A stretch of DNA of 61,708 nucleotides, taken from positions 1-61,708 of the forward strand of contig JAQGMF010000007.1 in the NCBI GenBank assembly GCA_028292505.1, written 5' to 3'. Shown here piece after piece: positions 6,458 through 13,321 of this stretch. Below the pieces are notes generated by a model, which worked only from the letters and a program-made list of their open reading frames with translations, did no database searches and was not told the DNA's origin. Numbering within the stretch: the stretch's first letter is position 1; each line of letters starts with the position of its first letter. The stretch comes from Rhodocyclales bacterium. GTDB lineage: Bacteria; Pseudomonadota; Gammaproteobacteria; Burkholderiales; Rhodocyclaceae. The position numbers were made by a program, and so were the translations under genes.

Positions 6458-8182
6458 ATGCAACGCATTCAACACGATCTACTTCCGGGCACCGAGTCCT
6501 GGCAACAGTTCCGCATGGAGCACGACGGCGCCAGCGAAGCCGCGGCAATGCTTGGGCTCTCTGGCACGACCACGCGCAACGAGCTCCTGCGCCTCAAGCA
6601 CACCGGCATCGCGAAGGAATTCTGCGACTGGGTACAGCAAAACGTTCTCGACTACGGCCACGAAGTCGAAGCCAAGGCGCGCCCCATCGTCGAAGCGATG
6701 ATCGAAGAAGACCTCTACCCGGTCACGTTCTCCTACGGACAGATGTCTGCGTCATGTGACGGGCTGACTATGAACGAATCGACGGCCTTCGAGCATAAGC
6801 AACACAACGTCGAGCTGGCTGCTTCTGTCCGTGCCGGTGTGCTGCCTGAAGCCCACATGCCGCAGTGCCAGCAGATCATGTTCGTCACTGGCGCGCAGAA
6901 GGTCATCTTCGTGTGTTCGGATGGTACCGAAGACAACTTCGTCTGCATCGACGTACTGCCTGATCCAGCATGGTTTGCGCGCATCGAAGCAGGCTGGAAG
7001 CAGTTCCATGAAGACCTGCTCGATTACGCGCCCGCCGATATCGCACCAAAGGCAGTACCAGCACCAGTGAAGGATTTGCCCGCGATCGTTTATCGCCTCA
7101 ACGGTCTGGCCCTTCAGTCGAACCTGCCTGAGTACAAGGCCGCTGCGCTACAGCTGGTCGAAGACTCGAAGCGCGAGCTCGTCACTGATCAAGACTTCGC
7201 CGATCGCGACACGCTCTGCAAAGCTTTCAAGCTGGCCGAGCAGTCGATAGAACTGAAGAAGAAACAGGTGCTCGGCGAGATTACCGACGTCGACACCTTC
7301 TGCCGCGCCCTGGATGAAATCGGGGCACTCATTCGACAAGCGCGACTCGCCGGCGAGAAGATGGTCGAAGCTGAAAAGACCAATCGCAAGACTGCCATCG
7401 TCGCTGGCGCGCGCGAGAAGTGGGAAGCGCATCTTGCCGGCTTGAACAAGCAGCTCGGCAAGCCGTATATGCCTGTCATTTCCGCCGACTTCGGACTCTC
7501 TATCAAAGGCCTGAAGAGTCTCGAAAGCATGCACAACGCGGTCGATACGGAGCTGTCGCGCGCCAAGATCGAAGCCAATGCCGTCGCGCAGCGCATTCAG
7601 TTGAATCTGGCAAGCCTCACCGAGCTGGCCAGCGACCACAAGTTCCTTTTCGCCGACACCGCACAGCTGGTGCTCAAGCAGAACGACGACCTGATTGCGC
7701 TGGTGAAGACGCGCATCGCCGAGCATCAAGCGGCTGAGGCCAAACGCCTCGACGCCGAGCGCCAACGCATCCGCGCCGAAGAGCAGGCCAAGGCTGAGAA
7801 AGAAGCCGCCGCCAAGGTGAAGGCCGAGCAGGATGTGCTCGAAGCAAAGGCGCGTGAGGAAGAGCGTGCCCGCCAGCTTGCGACAGCCACACCAGCGCAA
7901 ACCCCAGCCGCAGAACCGGTAACGCTTCGTCAGGTTCTGCATTCAGCCTTGGCAGCACCAGTAGCTGACGCAATTTCGCCAAGCACGCCTCCGACACTGA
8001 CCCTCGGCAACATCAGCAAGCGACTGGGCTTCGACGTGCGCGCCGACTTCCTACACTCACTCGGCTTCGAAGGTCACAAAGATCGCTCGGCAATCCTCTA
8101 CCACGAGAGTGATTACCCGCGTATCTGCGCCGCAATCATCGCGCATATCCAGAACGTCAGCAGCCTGCGCGCAGCAGCGTAA
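6458..8182 (+). CDS. YqaJ-family phage exonuclease with long helical C-terminal part
   Basis: 574 residues. The N-terminal ~200 residues are a YqaJ/lambda-exonuclease nuclease domain: SWQQFRMEHDGASEAAAMLG, a helix carrying YGHEVEAKA, Asp101 in SASCDGL and Glu112-x-Lys114 in FEHKQHN as predicted metal-binding and catalytic residues. The remainder is helical, including a strongly charged coiled coil around residues 415-480 (Ala/Glu/Lys/Arg-rich), then an ordered end. It resects DNA to give Bet its single-stranded substrate. GGAG precedes the start at 6458. Confidence 0.88.
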   Translation: MQRIQHDLLPGTESWQQFRMEHDGASEAAAMLGLSGTTTRNELLRLKHTGIAKEFCDWVQQNVLDYGHEVEAKARPIVEAMIEEDLYPVTFSYGQMSASCDGLTMNESTAFEHKQHNVELAASVRAGVLPEAHMPQCQQIMFVTGAQKVIFVCSDGTEDNFVCIDVLPDPAWFARIEAGWKQFHEDLLDYAPADIAPKAVPAPVKDLPAIVYRLNGLALQSNLPEYKAAALQLVEDSKRELVTDQDFADRDTLCKAFKLAEQSIELKKKQVLGEITDVDTFCRALDEIGALIRQARLAGEKMVEAEKTNRKTAIVAGAREKWEAHLAGLNKQLGKPYMPVISADFGLSIKGLKSLESMHNAVDTELSRAKIEANAVAQRIQLNLASLTELASDHKFLFADTAQLVLKQNDDLIALVKTRIAEHQAAEAKRLDAERQRIRAEEQAKAEKEAAAKVKAEQDVLEAKAREEERARQLATATPAQTPAAEPVTLRQVLHSALAAPVADAISPSTPPTLTLGNISKRLGFDVRADFLHSLGFEGHKDRSAILYHESDYPRICAAIIAHIQNVSSLRAAA

Positions 8183-8228
8183 TCGCTACCCAAAGCAGTT
8201 CTATCTCAACCGTCGAAGGAATCACCAA

Positions 8229-9143
8229 ATGAACGCACCTGAATCAGCAGTAGCCGTGAATCCAGATACCCAGCGTGGCATCTACCCCAAGTACAACGTC
8301 TCACGCGTCGATGGCAGCGACGCGCCCGGCGAACGCAATCATGGCCACATGCATTTCGTTCTGGACCTGGACAAGTTGGCGACGGATGCGCATGCCAAGT
8401 CTGCAATCGTGGCTTACATCGAATCGTGCGAAGAAGAATTCCCGCTGCTCGCTGAAGACCTACGCGGCTATGTGGATCGCATGCAGCCGGTCGCGTTCAT
8501 CTCAGTTCCAGAAGTGACGTTACCGAACGGCGTTGTCGTGCCGAGCTTCAGCGTCGGTCAGCACCTGTGCAGCCAGTCCCCTGATGGAACGCCTTGGGTT
8601 GAAGTCAGTTACCACAATGCGCGCAAGGCCTGCGAACGCGCCGGCACGAAGCTCATCACCGAACTGCAAGCCCTGGCCATCGCTCACGAAATCGCGCAGC
8701 AGGACATCAACTGGACGGGCGGCAAAGTTGGCGAAGGCAACATCTTCATTGGAATCCACAAGGGCAACGTAGGAGAGGTGCAGCCGGCCGCCTACATCTC
8801 ACCCGATGAAGAAGAGCGCCGCTGGCATCAGCTGAGCAATGGCGAATGCATTTACGACTTCGCCGGACACTGCTTCACCTGGGTGTTTGACGATGTACAG
8901 GGCAATGCCGACGGCATCGTGGATCGTGTCATTGCGGCTGACTCGCCCAGCCTGACGACAGCGCCTTTCCCAAGCCGCGAGAAGGGCACCGGATGGCGGC
9001 CCCAAGCTGGTGCCAATTGGTCCGGCAGTGCGCTCATACGCGGCGGCTGCTGGCATTCCGGGCGCCATGCGGGCGTCTTCTATCTCGGCTACGTCTGGCC
9101 CGACCGCGAGTTCGACAACATCGGCTTTCGCTGCACCAAATAA
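8229..9143 (+). CDS. DGR target protein 2 (N-terminal phage domain plus lectin-like variable domain)
   Basis: 304 residues from the ATG at 8229, which has AAGGA upstream; the longer open frame overlaps exo and is not needed. Residues ~18-90 form an extra domain (KYNVSRVDGSDAPGERNHGH, FVLDLDKLATDAHAKSAI) typical of small phage proteins. Residues ~95-304 are the same lectin/FGE-like fold as target 1 (WVEVSYHNARKACERAG, NWTGGKVGEGNIFIGI, YDFAGHCFTWVFDD), ending in VR2 and GFRCTK. No signal peptide. The two targets share the fold but are well diverged outside the VR, so they are not a recent duplication. Confidence 0.93.
   Translation: MNAPESAVAVNPDTQRGIYPKYNVSRVDGSDAPGERNHGHMHFVLDLDKLATDAHAKSAIVAYIESCEEEFPLLAEDLRGYVDRMQPVAFISVPEVTLPNGVVVPSFSVGQHLCSQSPDGTPWVEVSYHNARKACERAGTKLITELQALAIAHEIAQQDINWTGGKVGEGNIFIGIHKGNVGEVQPAAYISPDEEERRWHQLSNGECIYDFAGHCFTWVFDDVQGNADGIVDRVIAADSPSLTTAPFPSREKGTGWRPQAGANWSGSALIRGGCWHSGRHAGVFYLGYVWPDREFDNIGFRCTK
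9019..9133 (+). repeat. Variable repeat VR2
   Basis: 115 bases aligned without gaps to TR. Fourteen substitutions, all at TR adenines, none elsewhere. Eight template adenine sites are changed in both VRs, some to different bases, and the others are changed in only one, so the two VRs were mutated independently. Template Asn codons became Ser, His, His, Tyr, Gly, Tyr, Arg and Phe, Glu became Gly and Asp became Val. As in VR1, the template Tyr codon TAC is TGC (Cys). Confidence 0.97.
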
Positions 9144-9165
9144 CGGTCTCTGGTTTCAGGTCACG

Positions 9166-9186
9166 GGTCGCCGCGTAGCGGTGGCC
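9166..9186 (+). other. Hairpin downstream of VR2
   Basis: GGTCGCCGC / GCGGTGGCC pair over 9 bases (two G-T pairs) with loop GTA, starting 33 bases after VR2. The left arm is nearly the same as after VR1 but the outer right arm differs (GGCC here, GAC there). It sits at the same place relative to the stop codon. Confidence 0.72.
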
Positions 9187-9205
9187 TGCCCTCAGCCACT
9201 TTGAA

Positions 9206-10057
9206 ATGATCATGACAAACAGCACGCCATCATCCGAAGAGTTGCAGCAGCTTGGCATACGCGCATACCGCGGCATTGAGCTCGGCTTGGGCGAGTCAGA
9301 TCCAGGTGCAGCCATCTCGGCCAAACTCGAAGTGCAGTATCCGGGACATCTGGTGCTCGTACAGGCGGGCACCTTTCTGCACGGTTACGACCGCACGGCG
9401 CACGCGCTCAGCACTCTGAAGCAGTACAAGCTGAAGCTGGTCGGCACGGCCAACGATCCGCACTTACGGGTTGGATTTCCGCTCGGAAACTTCAAGCGCC
9501 GCTTGTGGCAGATGGTCGATGAATTCGGCATTCCCTATGTCGTGGCACTCGGCACTCAAGCCAGCGGCCGAACGATCTACACATCGAATCAGCCCACCGG
9601 AAACACTCGCGTACTGGCTGCAATCTCCCAAGACATCATCAGCCAGGTGATTGACGATTTGCGCCAGCGCGGAGAGCTGAACAAAGCGTCCGTGAAACAG
9701 ATGCTGACCCATCCAGACAGCACAGGATTCAAGCTCAAGAGTCACGCGGTCGAACTCGACACGATGCTGATGCAGGACATTGTGAAGATGCCACGCGATC
9801 TGCGCACGACGTACGGCGAGAACGTGCGTATCTGCATGGCCCGCATCATGCACGGCGTCATGGGATATGGCGTCACCAATCACAAGGTCGACGTGCTGCA
9901 TGGCCTGTCCGGCGACATCGACCTGCTGAAGCATTACCTCATTCAGGCCAAACAGCTTAGCCAACTCAAGTTCGCATTCGCGCAGCGAGCTGGCTTAGCT
10001 GTTGAGCTTGGGCGCCTCCTTGGTGGCATGCTGAATGCACAAAGGACAGCGTCATGA
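9206..10057 (+). CDS. DGR accessory protein: MutS-I-like domain fused to an Avd-like helical domain
   Basis: 283 residues (a second ATG at 9212 is equally possible; no strong ribosome-binding site). Residues ~41-150 resemble MutS domain I: QYPGHLVLVQAGTFLHGYDR, VGFPLGNFKRRLWQMVDEFG, then IPYVVALGTQ and a strand pair. Residues ~185-278 look like an Avd-type four-helix bundle (helices around DLRTTYGENVRIC, DIDLLKHYLIQAKQ and LAVELGRLLGGML). Avd binds the reverse transcriptase and template RNA; MutS-like accessory domains have been noted in DGR surveys. The stop overlaps the first RT start as ATGA. Confidence 0.78.
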   Translation: MIMTNSTPSSEELQQLGIRAYRGIELGLGESDPGAAISAKLEVQYPGHLVLVQAGTFLHGYDRTAHALSTLKQYKLKLVGTANDPHLRVGFPLGNFKRRLWQMVDEFGIPYVVALGTQASGRTIYTSNQPTGNTRVLAAISQDIISQVIDDLRQRGELNKASVKQMLTHPDSTGFKLKSHAVELDTMLMQDIVKMPRDLRTTYGENVRICMARIMHGVMGYGVTNHKVDVLHGLSGDIDLLKHYLIQAKQLSQLKFAFAQRAGLAVELGRLLGGMLNAQRTAS

Positions 10058-11346
10058 CCGACAAGGGGAGCTTTCTCAAAGGTCCGGCAATGCGCTCATA
10101 CGCGGCGGCTACTGGAATTCCGAGCGCAATGCGGGCGTCTTCAATCTCAACAACGACTGGCCCGACAACGAGAACGACAACATCGGCTTTCGCTGACCCA
10201 AGGACATATAGCTCGGACGCCGGCCACGCTGGCGGGGAGTTCCTTCTTGGTCGAGAGTTTCCTGGGGCGAATGTTGCCTCGAAAGCACGGCAATATGCCA
10301 ACCCTGTAACCGCGACGGGGCCTACGGGTGCCGTTGCGGAAGCACGGTCCGACTTCTTCGCTCTGACCTCGCTGGACAACCTGTACGCCTGCTGGATGAG
10401 GGCTAAGGCAAGCAAGGGCCAGTCGATCAGGGTACAGCGCTTTGCCGAAGATCCGCTGCGCTACCTGCTGCTCATTCAGCAACGCCTGCGTGCGCGCAAC
10501 TACACATTCGGCCCGTACCGAACTTTCACCGTCATTGAGAAGAAACGTCGCGACGTAGTCGATGCTCCGATGAAAGACCGCATCGTGCATTGGATGCTGT
10601 ACGAATATCTGCTGCCCATCTGGCAGCCGAGAATGATTCACGACACCTACGGCAATCTGCCTGGCCGTGGAACGCTCGCAGCGGTGCAACGCCTCGCACA
10701 GTTCTGCCGCTCCGGAAATGCCAAGTGGGCGCTGCAGCTCGATGTCAGCAAGTATTTCTACTCGGTACCGCATGAAGGTCTGAAGGCGCGCGCGTTGCGT
10801 TACATCGGCGACCATGACGTGCGGCAATTGCTCATCAGCCTGATCGATTCGTACCGCACCGATGATCGTTACGACGAATTGTTTTCAGCTGAAAGCCTCT
10901 ACCGCACCACGGAGGCCAAGGGCATGCCGATCGGCAACCTGAGCAGCCAGCTGTTCGCGAATATCTTTCTGTGCGACTTCGATCATTGGGTAAAGCAGAC
11001 CCTCTGCGTCAATCGCTACATCCGATATGTCGACGACATCGTCATCGTGTCTGACGACCGCGACGAACTCATCTCGCAAGGCCGGCAAATCACTGAACGT
11101 CTCGCCGCCATGGGCTTGACGATTCACCCGTACAAGGCGCGCCTGGCGCGCATTACGGCCAGCGCACCGTTCCTTGGCTATGTGGTGTGGCCGAACCACA
11201 TCAGCGCTGGTCAGCGAATCCGTAGCCGGTATCACCGCCGCCTGCGTCAGCACGAGCGCGGCGAGCGTGACCGCTCCGAATCAATTCAGTCCTATCGCTC
11301 GATGCTTGCGCACACGGGCTCAACCGTTTCCCACACAAAGGAGTAG
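10054..11346 (+). CDS. DGR-type reverse transcriptase
   Basis: 430 codons from the ATG at 10054. The recognisable RT begins near residue 104 (LTSLDNLYACWMRAK) and has Asp230 in LQLDVSKYF, the DGR-typical GMPIGNLSSQ at 290-299, YVDD at 325-328 and a thumb-like end. GNLSSQ replaces the QGxxxSP motif of most other RTs and marks DGR enzymes. In frame there is no ATG, GTG or TTG between 10129 and 10396, and starting at 10396 would cut into the conserved N-terminus. So the likely start is 10054 (AGGA upstream, ATGA overlap with the accessory gene) or an ATG inside TR (10090, 10129). It copies TR RNA with errors at adenines. Confidence 0.93.
   Translation: MTDKGSFLKGPAMRSYAAATGIPSAMRASSISTTTGPTTRTTTSAFADPRTYSSDAGHAGGEFLLGREFPGANVASKARQYANPVTATGPTGAVAEARSDFFALTSLDNLYACWMRAKASKGQSIRVQRFAEDPLRYLLLIQQRLRARNYTFGPYRTFTVIEKKRRDVVDAPMKDRIVHWMLYEYLLPIWQPRMIHDTYGNLPGRGTLAAVQRLAQFCRSGNAKWALQLDVSKYFYSVPHEGLKARALRYIGDHDVRQLLISLIDSYRTDDRYDELFSAESLYRTTEAKGMPIGNLSSQLFANIFLCDFDHWVKQTLCVNRYIRYVDDIVIVSDDRDELISQGRQITERLAAMGLTIHPYKARLARITASAPFLGYVVWPNHISAGQRIRSRYHRRLRQHERGERDRSESIQSYRSMLAHTGSTVSHTKE
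10081..10195 (+). repeat. Template repeat TR
   Basis: 115 bases with 27 adenines, giving nine AAY Asn codons when read in the VR frame. The match to both VRs starts abruptly at GGTCCGG and ends at TTCGCTG; in the VR frame TR then meets TGA where VRs read TGC (Cys). It lies between the accessory gene stop and the RT core and is also inside the open RT frame, read one base out of phase as a Thr/Ser/Ala-rich stretch. The ~150 bases after it probably form the spacer part of the template RNA. Confidence 0.97.
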
Positions 11347-11348
11347 CC

Positions 11349-11951
11349 ATGCACGCAATCGTATTCGACACGGAAACAACTGGCTTACCAGATTGGAAAG
11401 AGCCATCCGAATCGCCCCAGCAACCCCATATCGTCCAGATAGCTGCCGAGCTGATAAATCTCGACACACGCGAAGTGCTGGATAGCATGGACGTGATTGT
11501 GAAGCCGGACGGCTGGACCATCAGCGAGGAGATGACCGCCATTCACGGCATCAGCCACGACTACGCGATAGAAGTCGGCATCGCCGAGAAAGACGCGGTC
11601 GATATGCTGTTGGCAATGCGCGCCAAGTCAGTCCTGCGCATCGCTCACAACCGCACCTTCGATGATCGCATCGTGCGCATCGCGCTCAAGCGCTACTTCG
11701 ATGACCACGCCGCGGCCGAGGAAGTTCTGCAGCCATCCGACCACTGGAAGGATGGCGAGGGCTTCTGTACCTGCTACGGCGCACGCGCGTTGTGTGCGCT
11801 GCCCAAGGCAAAGCTTCCCACGCTTCAGGAGGCACACACGATCCTGGTAGGCCTGCCGCTCGAAGGCACTCACAACGCGAAGAACGATGTGGCCGGTTGC
11901 CGTGCCGTGTACTTCGCCATTCTCGACGCTAAGGCAAAGCTCGCGGCGTAA
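11349..11951 (+). CDS. DnaQ-like 3'-5' exonuclease
   Basis: 200 residues. DEDD-family motifs are visible: Exo I FDTETTGLP at the N-terminus, IAHNRTFDDRIV (Exo II region) and HNAKNDVAGC (Exo III with His/Asp). The protein is a stand-alone proofreading-type or processing exonuclease. A strong AAGGAG precedes the start, three bases after the RT stop, so it is cotranscribed with the DGR; related exonucleases are common in lambda-like recombination operons. A direct role in DGR homing is possible but not shown. Confidence 0.85.
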   Translation: MHAIVFDTETTGLPDWKEPSESPQQPHIVQIAAELINLDTREVLDSMDVIVKPDGWTISEEMTAIHGISHDYAIEVGIAEKDAVDMLLAMRAKSVLRIAHNRTFDDRIVRIALKRYFDDHAAAEEVLQPSDHWKDGEGFCTCYGARALCALPKAKLPTLQEAHTILVGLPLEGTHNAKNDVAGCRAVYFAILDAKAKLAA

Positions 11952-12051
11952 CCCTTTCACGGGCATCTCCCGTCCCGCTGCGAATCCCGTCTGCGGACGG
12001 TGGAGGCGAACGGCGAGATGCCCACCACTTTACCCACCACCAGGAGCAACC

Positions 12052-12735
12052 ATGCAACTCGTACTTGAAAGCCGATCAGCAATCCTTCAGTCATTCACTG
12101 CGCGTACTGAACATCATGGGCCAGAACTCGAATCACGCAGCACCCTGCGCTTTTCGCTTGATGTGTCAAACGACATTCTGTCGGAAATTCATCCTTCATT
12201 GCGCCACATGATCTACGAGAAGGAAGTCGACGCCCAAGAAGAGTTGCTGGATGTTCCACTCACAAAATTGCGCATTCCTCAGCTCAAACCGAACTACCCG
12301 TTGAAGTCCGACTGGAAGGGAATCGGCTACGAAATGAAGATGGATGTCGGCGTCTCAGGCCATGACGATGTCAATCTTGATCTGTGCAATATCGACAAAT
12401 TCATTTACGAACCGAAAGAAGGCGGCACGGTGAATATCAAATTCAATGTCGCCTGCGATCCATCGGAGAAGGACGTTGGCACGATCTACAGCCTCATGGG
12501 CAAGGAAGTCACGCTCAGCCTGACGCCACCTTCAGCAGAGAAGATGGCTCAAATGAACAAGGCCGCAGCGACGACTGAGCCGCTGTTCAAGGACGAGCCT
12601 GCGCCTGACAGCAAGGAAGCCCAGGTAGCCGAACTCGACAAGTTGTTCGGCCCCGCCGATGGCGAAGAGCAAGCAGGCGACGACTCGGCCAACGATGATG
12701 ACGATATCGGCAACGAGCACGACGAAGCCGCGTAA
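12052..12735 (+). CDS. Prophage protein with acidic tail, possible ssDNA-binding protein
   Basis: 227 residues from the ATG at 12052 (CAGGAG upstream). Residues 1-165 look like a beta-rich domain (TLRFSLDVSNDILSEIHPSL, then GYEMKMDVGVSGHDDVNLDL and GGTVNIKFNVACDP). The C-terminal 50 residues are strongly acidic (DDSANDDDDIGNEHDE), as in single-stranded-DNA-binding proteins that use an acidic tail to recruit partners. Its place behind DnaQ-like and Bet/Exo genes fits such a role, but I recognise no family for certain. Confidence 0.6.
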   Translation: MQLVLESRSAILQSFTARTEHHGPELESRSTLRFSLDVSNDILSEIHPSLRHMIYEKEVDAQEELLDVPLTKLRIPQLKPNYPLKSDWKGIGYEMKMDVGVSGHDDVNLDLCNIDKFIYEPKEGGTVNIKFNVACDPSEKDVGTIYSLMGKEVTLSLTPPSAEKMAQMNKAAATTEPLFKDEPAPDSKEAQVAELDKLFGPADGEEQAGDDSANDDDDIGNEHDEAA

Positions 12736-12737
12736 TC

Positions 12738-12911
12738 GTGATCGACATCAACCAAGCCATCGTGCGGCTGACCCAAACCGATGAGCTCGCACCGGAGCAT
12801 CGCGAGTTCGTCGAGGGTCTGCATGCACGCATCCATGCCGGCGAAGTGACGGCCCTCAGCGAGGTGCAAATTGCGCAGCTTCGCGAGTTATACCAAAGGC
12901 ATCATGCATGA
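12738..12911 (+). CDS. Small helical prophage protein (GTG start)
   Basis: 57 residues from GTG at 12738, two bases after the previous stop, reading VIDINQAIVRLTQTDELAPE and onward. It is predicted as two amphipathic helices. The stop overlaps the next start as ATGA (12908-12911). No family recognised. Confidence 0.5.
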   Translation: MIDINQAIVRLTQTDELAPEHREFVEGLHARIHAGEVTALSEVQIAQLRELYQRHHA

Positions 12912-13321
12912 AACACCCTGAAGTCATCTGTCCGTATTGCTACAAGCCAGCGGCATTCGTCACGGGCGCCGTGGTGTATCCGACTCGCATTGATCTTGCC
13001 CACAAGCATTTTTACCGGTGTGCGCAGTGTGATGCCCTCGTGGGCTGTCATCCGCCGCATGGCAAGAATCGCAAGATCATCGACAAGCCACTCGGCCGGC
13101 TGGCCAACGCCGAGCTGCGCCGCGCGAAACGCAATGCCCACGACGCATTCGATCCGCTCTGGCGCGAGCGTGCTTTCCACAACCGCAGCACTGCTTATGC
13201 GTGGCTGAGCGAAAAACTCAACATCCCGAAAGACGAAACGCATATCGGCATGATGGACGTCGAGCGCTGCAAGGCGGTTGTCGAGGCATGCCAGTCATTC
13301 AGGAAGGAAGTGCTGGCATGA
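12908..13321 (+). CDS. DUF3268-like zinc-finger protein
   Basis: 137 residues. A CPYC pair near the N-terminus and a later CAQC pair form a zinc site; the following segments LVGCHPPHGKNR, PLGRLANAELRRAKRNAHDA, FDPLW, TAYAWLSEKLNI and HIGMMDVERC match the DUF3268 zinc-finger family found in many prophages. The molecular role of the family is unknown. Translation is coupled on both sides by ATGA overlaps. Confidence 0.82.
   Translation: MKHPEVICPYCYKPAAFVTGAVVYPTRIDLAHKHFYRCAQCDALVGCHPPHGKNRKIIDKPLGRLANAELRRAKRNAHDAFDPLWRERAFHNRSTAYAWLSEKLNIPKDETHIGMMDVERCKAVVEACQSFRKEVLA

Larger units (their letters stand above)
4727..11346 (+). mobile_element. Diversity-generating retroelement with two targets, inside a phage recombination operon
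   Basis: Order: target 1 with VR1 - bet - exo - target 2 with VR2 - MutS-I-like/Avd-like accessory gene - TR - reverse transcriptase, all on the plus strand. VR1 and VR2 each match TR over 115 bases; the 15 and 14 differences all fall on the 27 template adenines. This adenine-specific pattern is the signature of mutagenic homing. Both VRs end in the same GFRCTK-coding sequence and are followed by a hairpin. The element has no visible boundaries of its own and appears to be a stable part of the phage early operon. Confidence 0.97.

Noticed and set aside
8109..8228. 40-codon upstream extension of DGR target 2
   Set aside because: It overlaps exo and lacks a ribosome-binding site, while the ATG at 8229 has AAGGA and begins the conserved-looking domain.
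5325..10195. VR/TR similarity as ordinary gene duplication
   Set aside because: All 29 differences lie on template adenines and none on 88 other positions; a duplication would scatter changes over all bases and favour third codon positions.
10196..10350. Separate small gene between TR and the RT core
   Set aside because: No start with ribosome-binding site in another frame; the stretch is better explained as template-RNA spacer within the RT frame.
10054..11346. RT as part of a group II intron or retron
   Set aside because: No maturase or intron RNA domains and no msr/msd-type inverted repeats are seen; the GNLSSQ motif and the TR/VR pairs point to a DGR.
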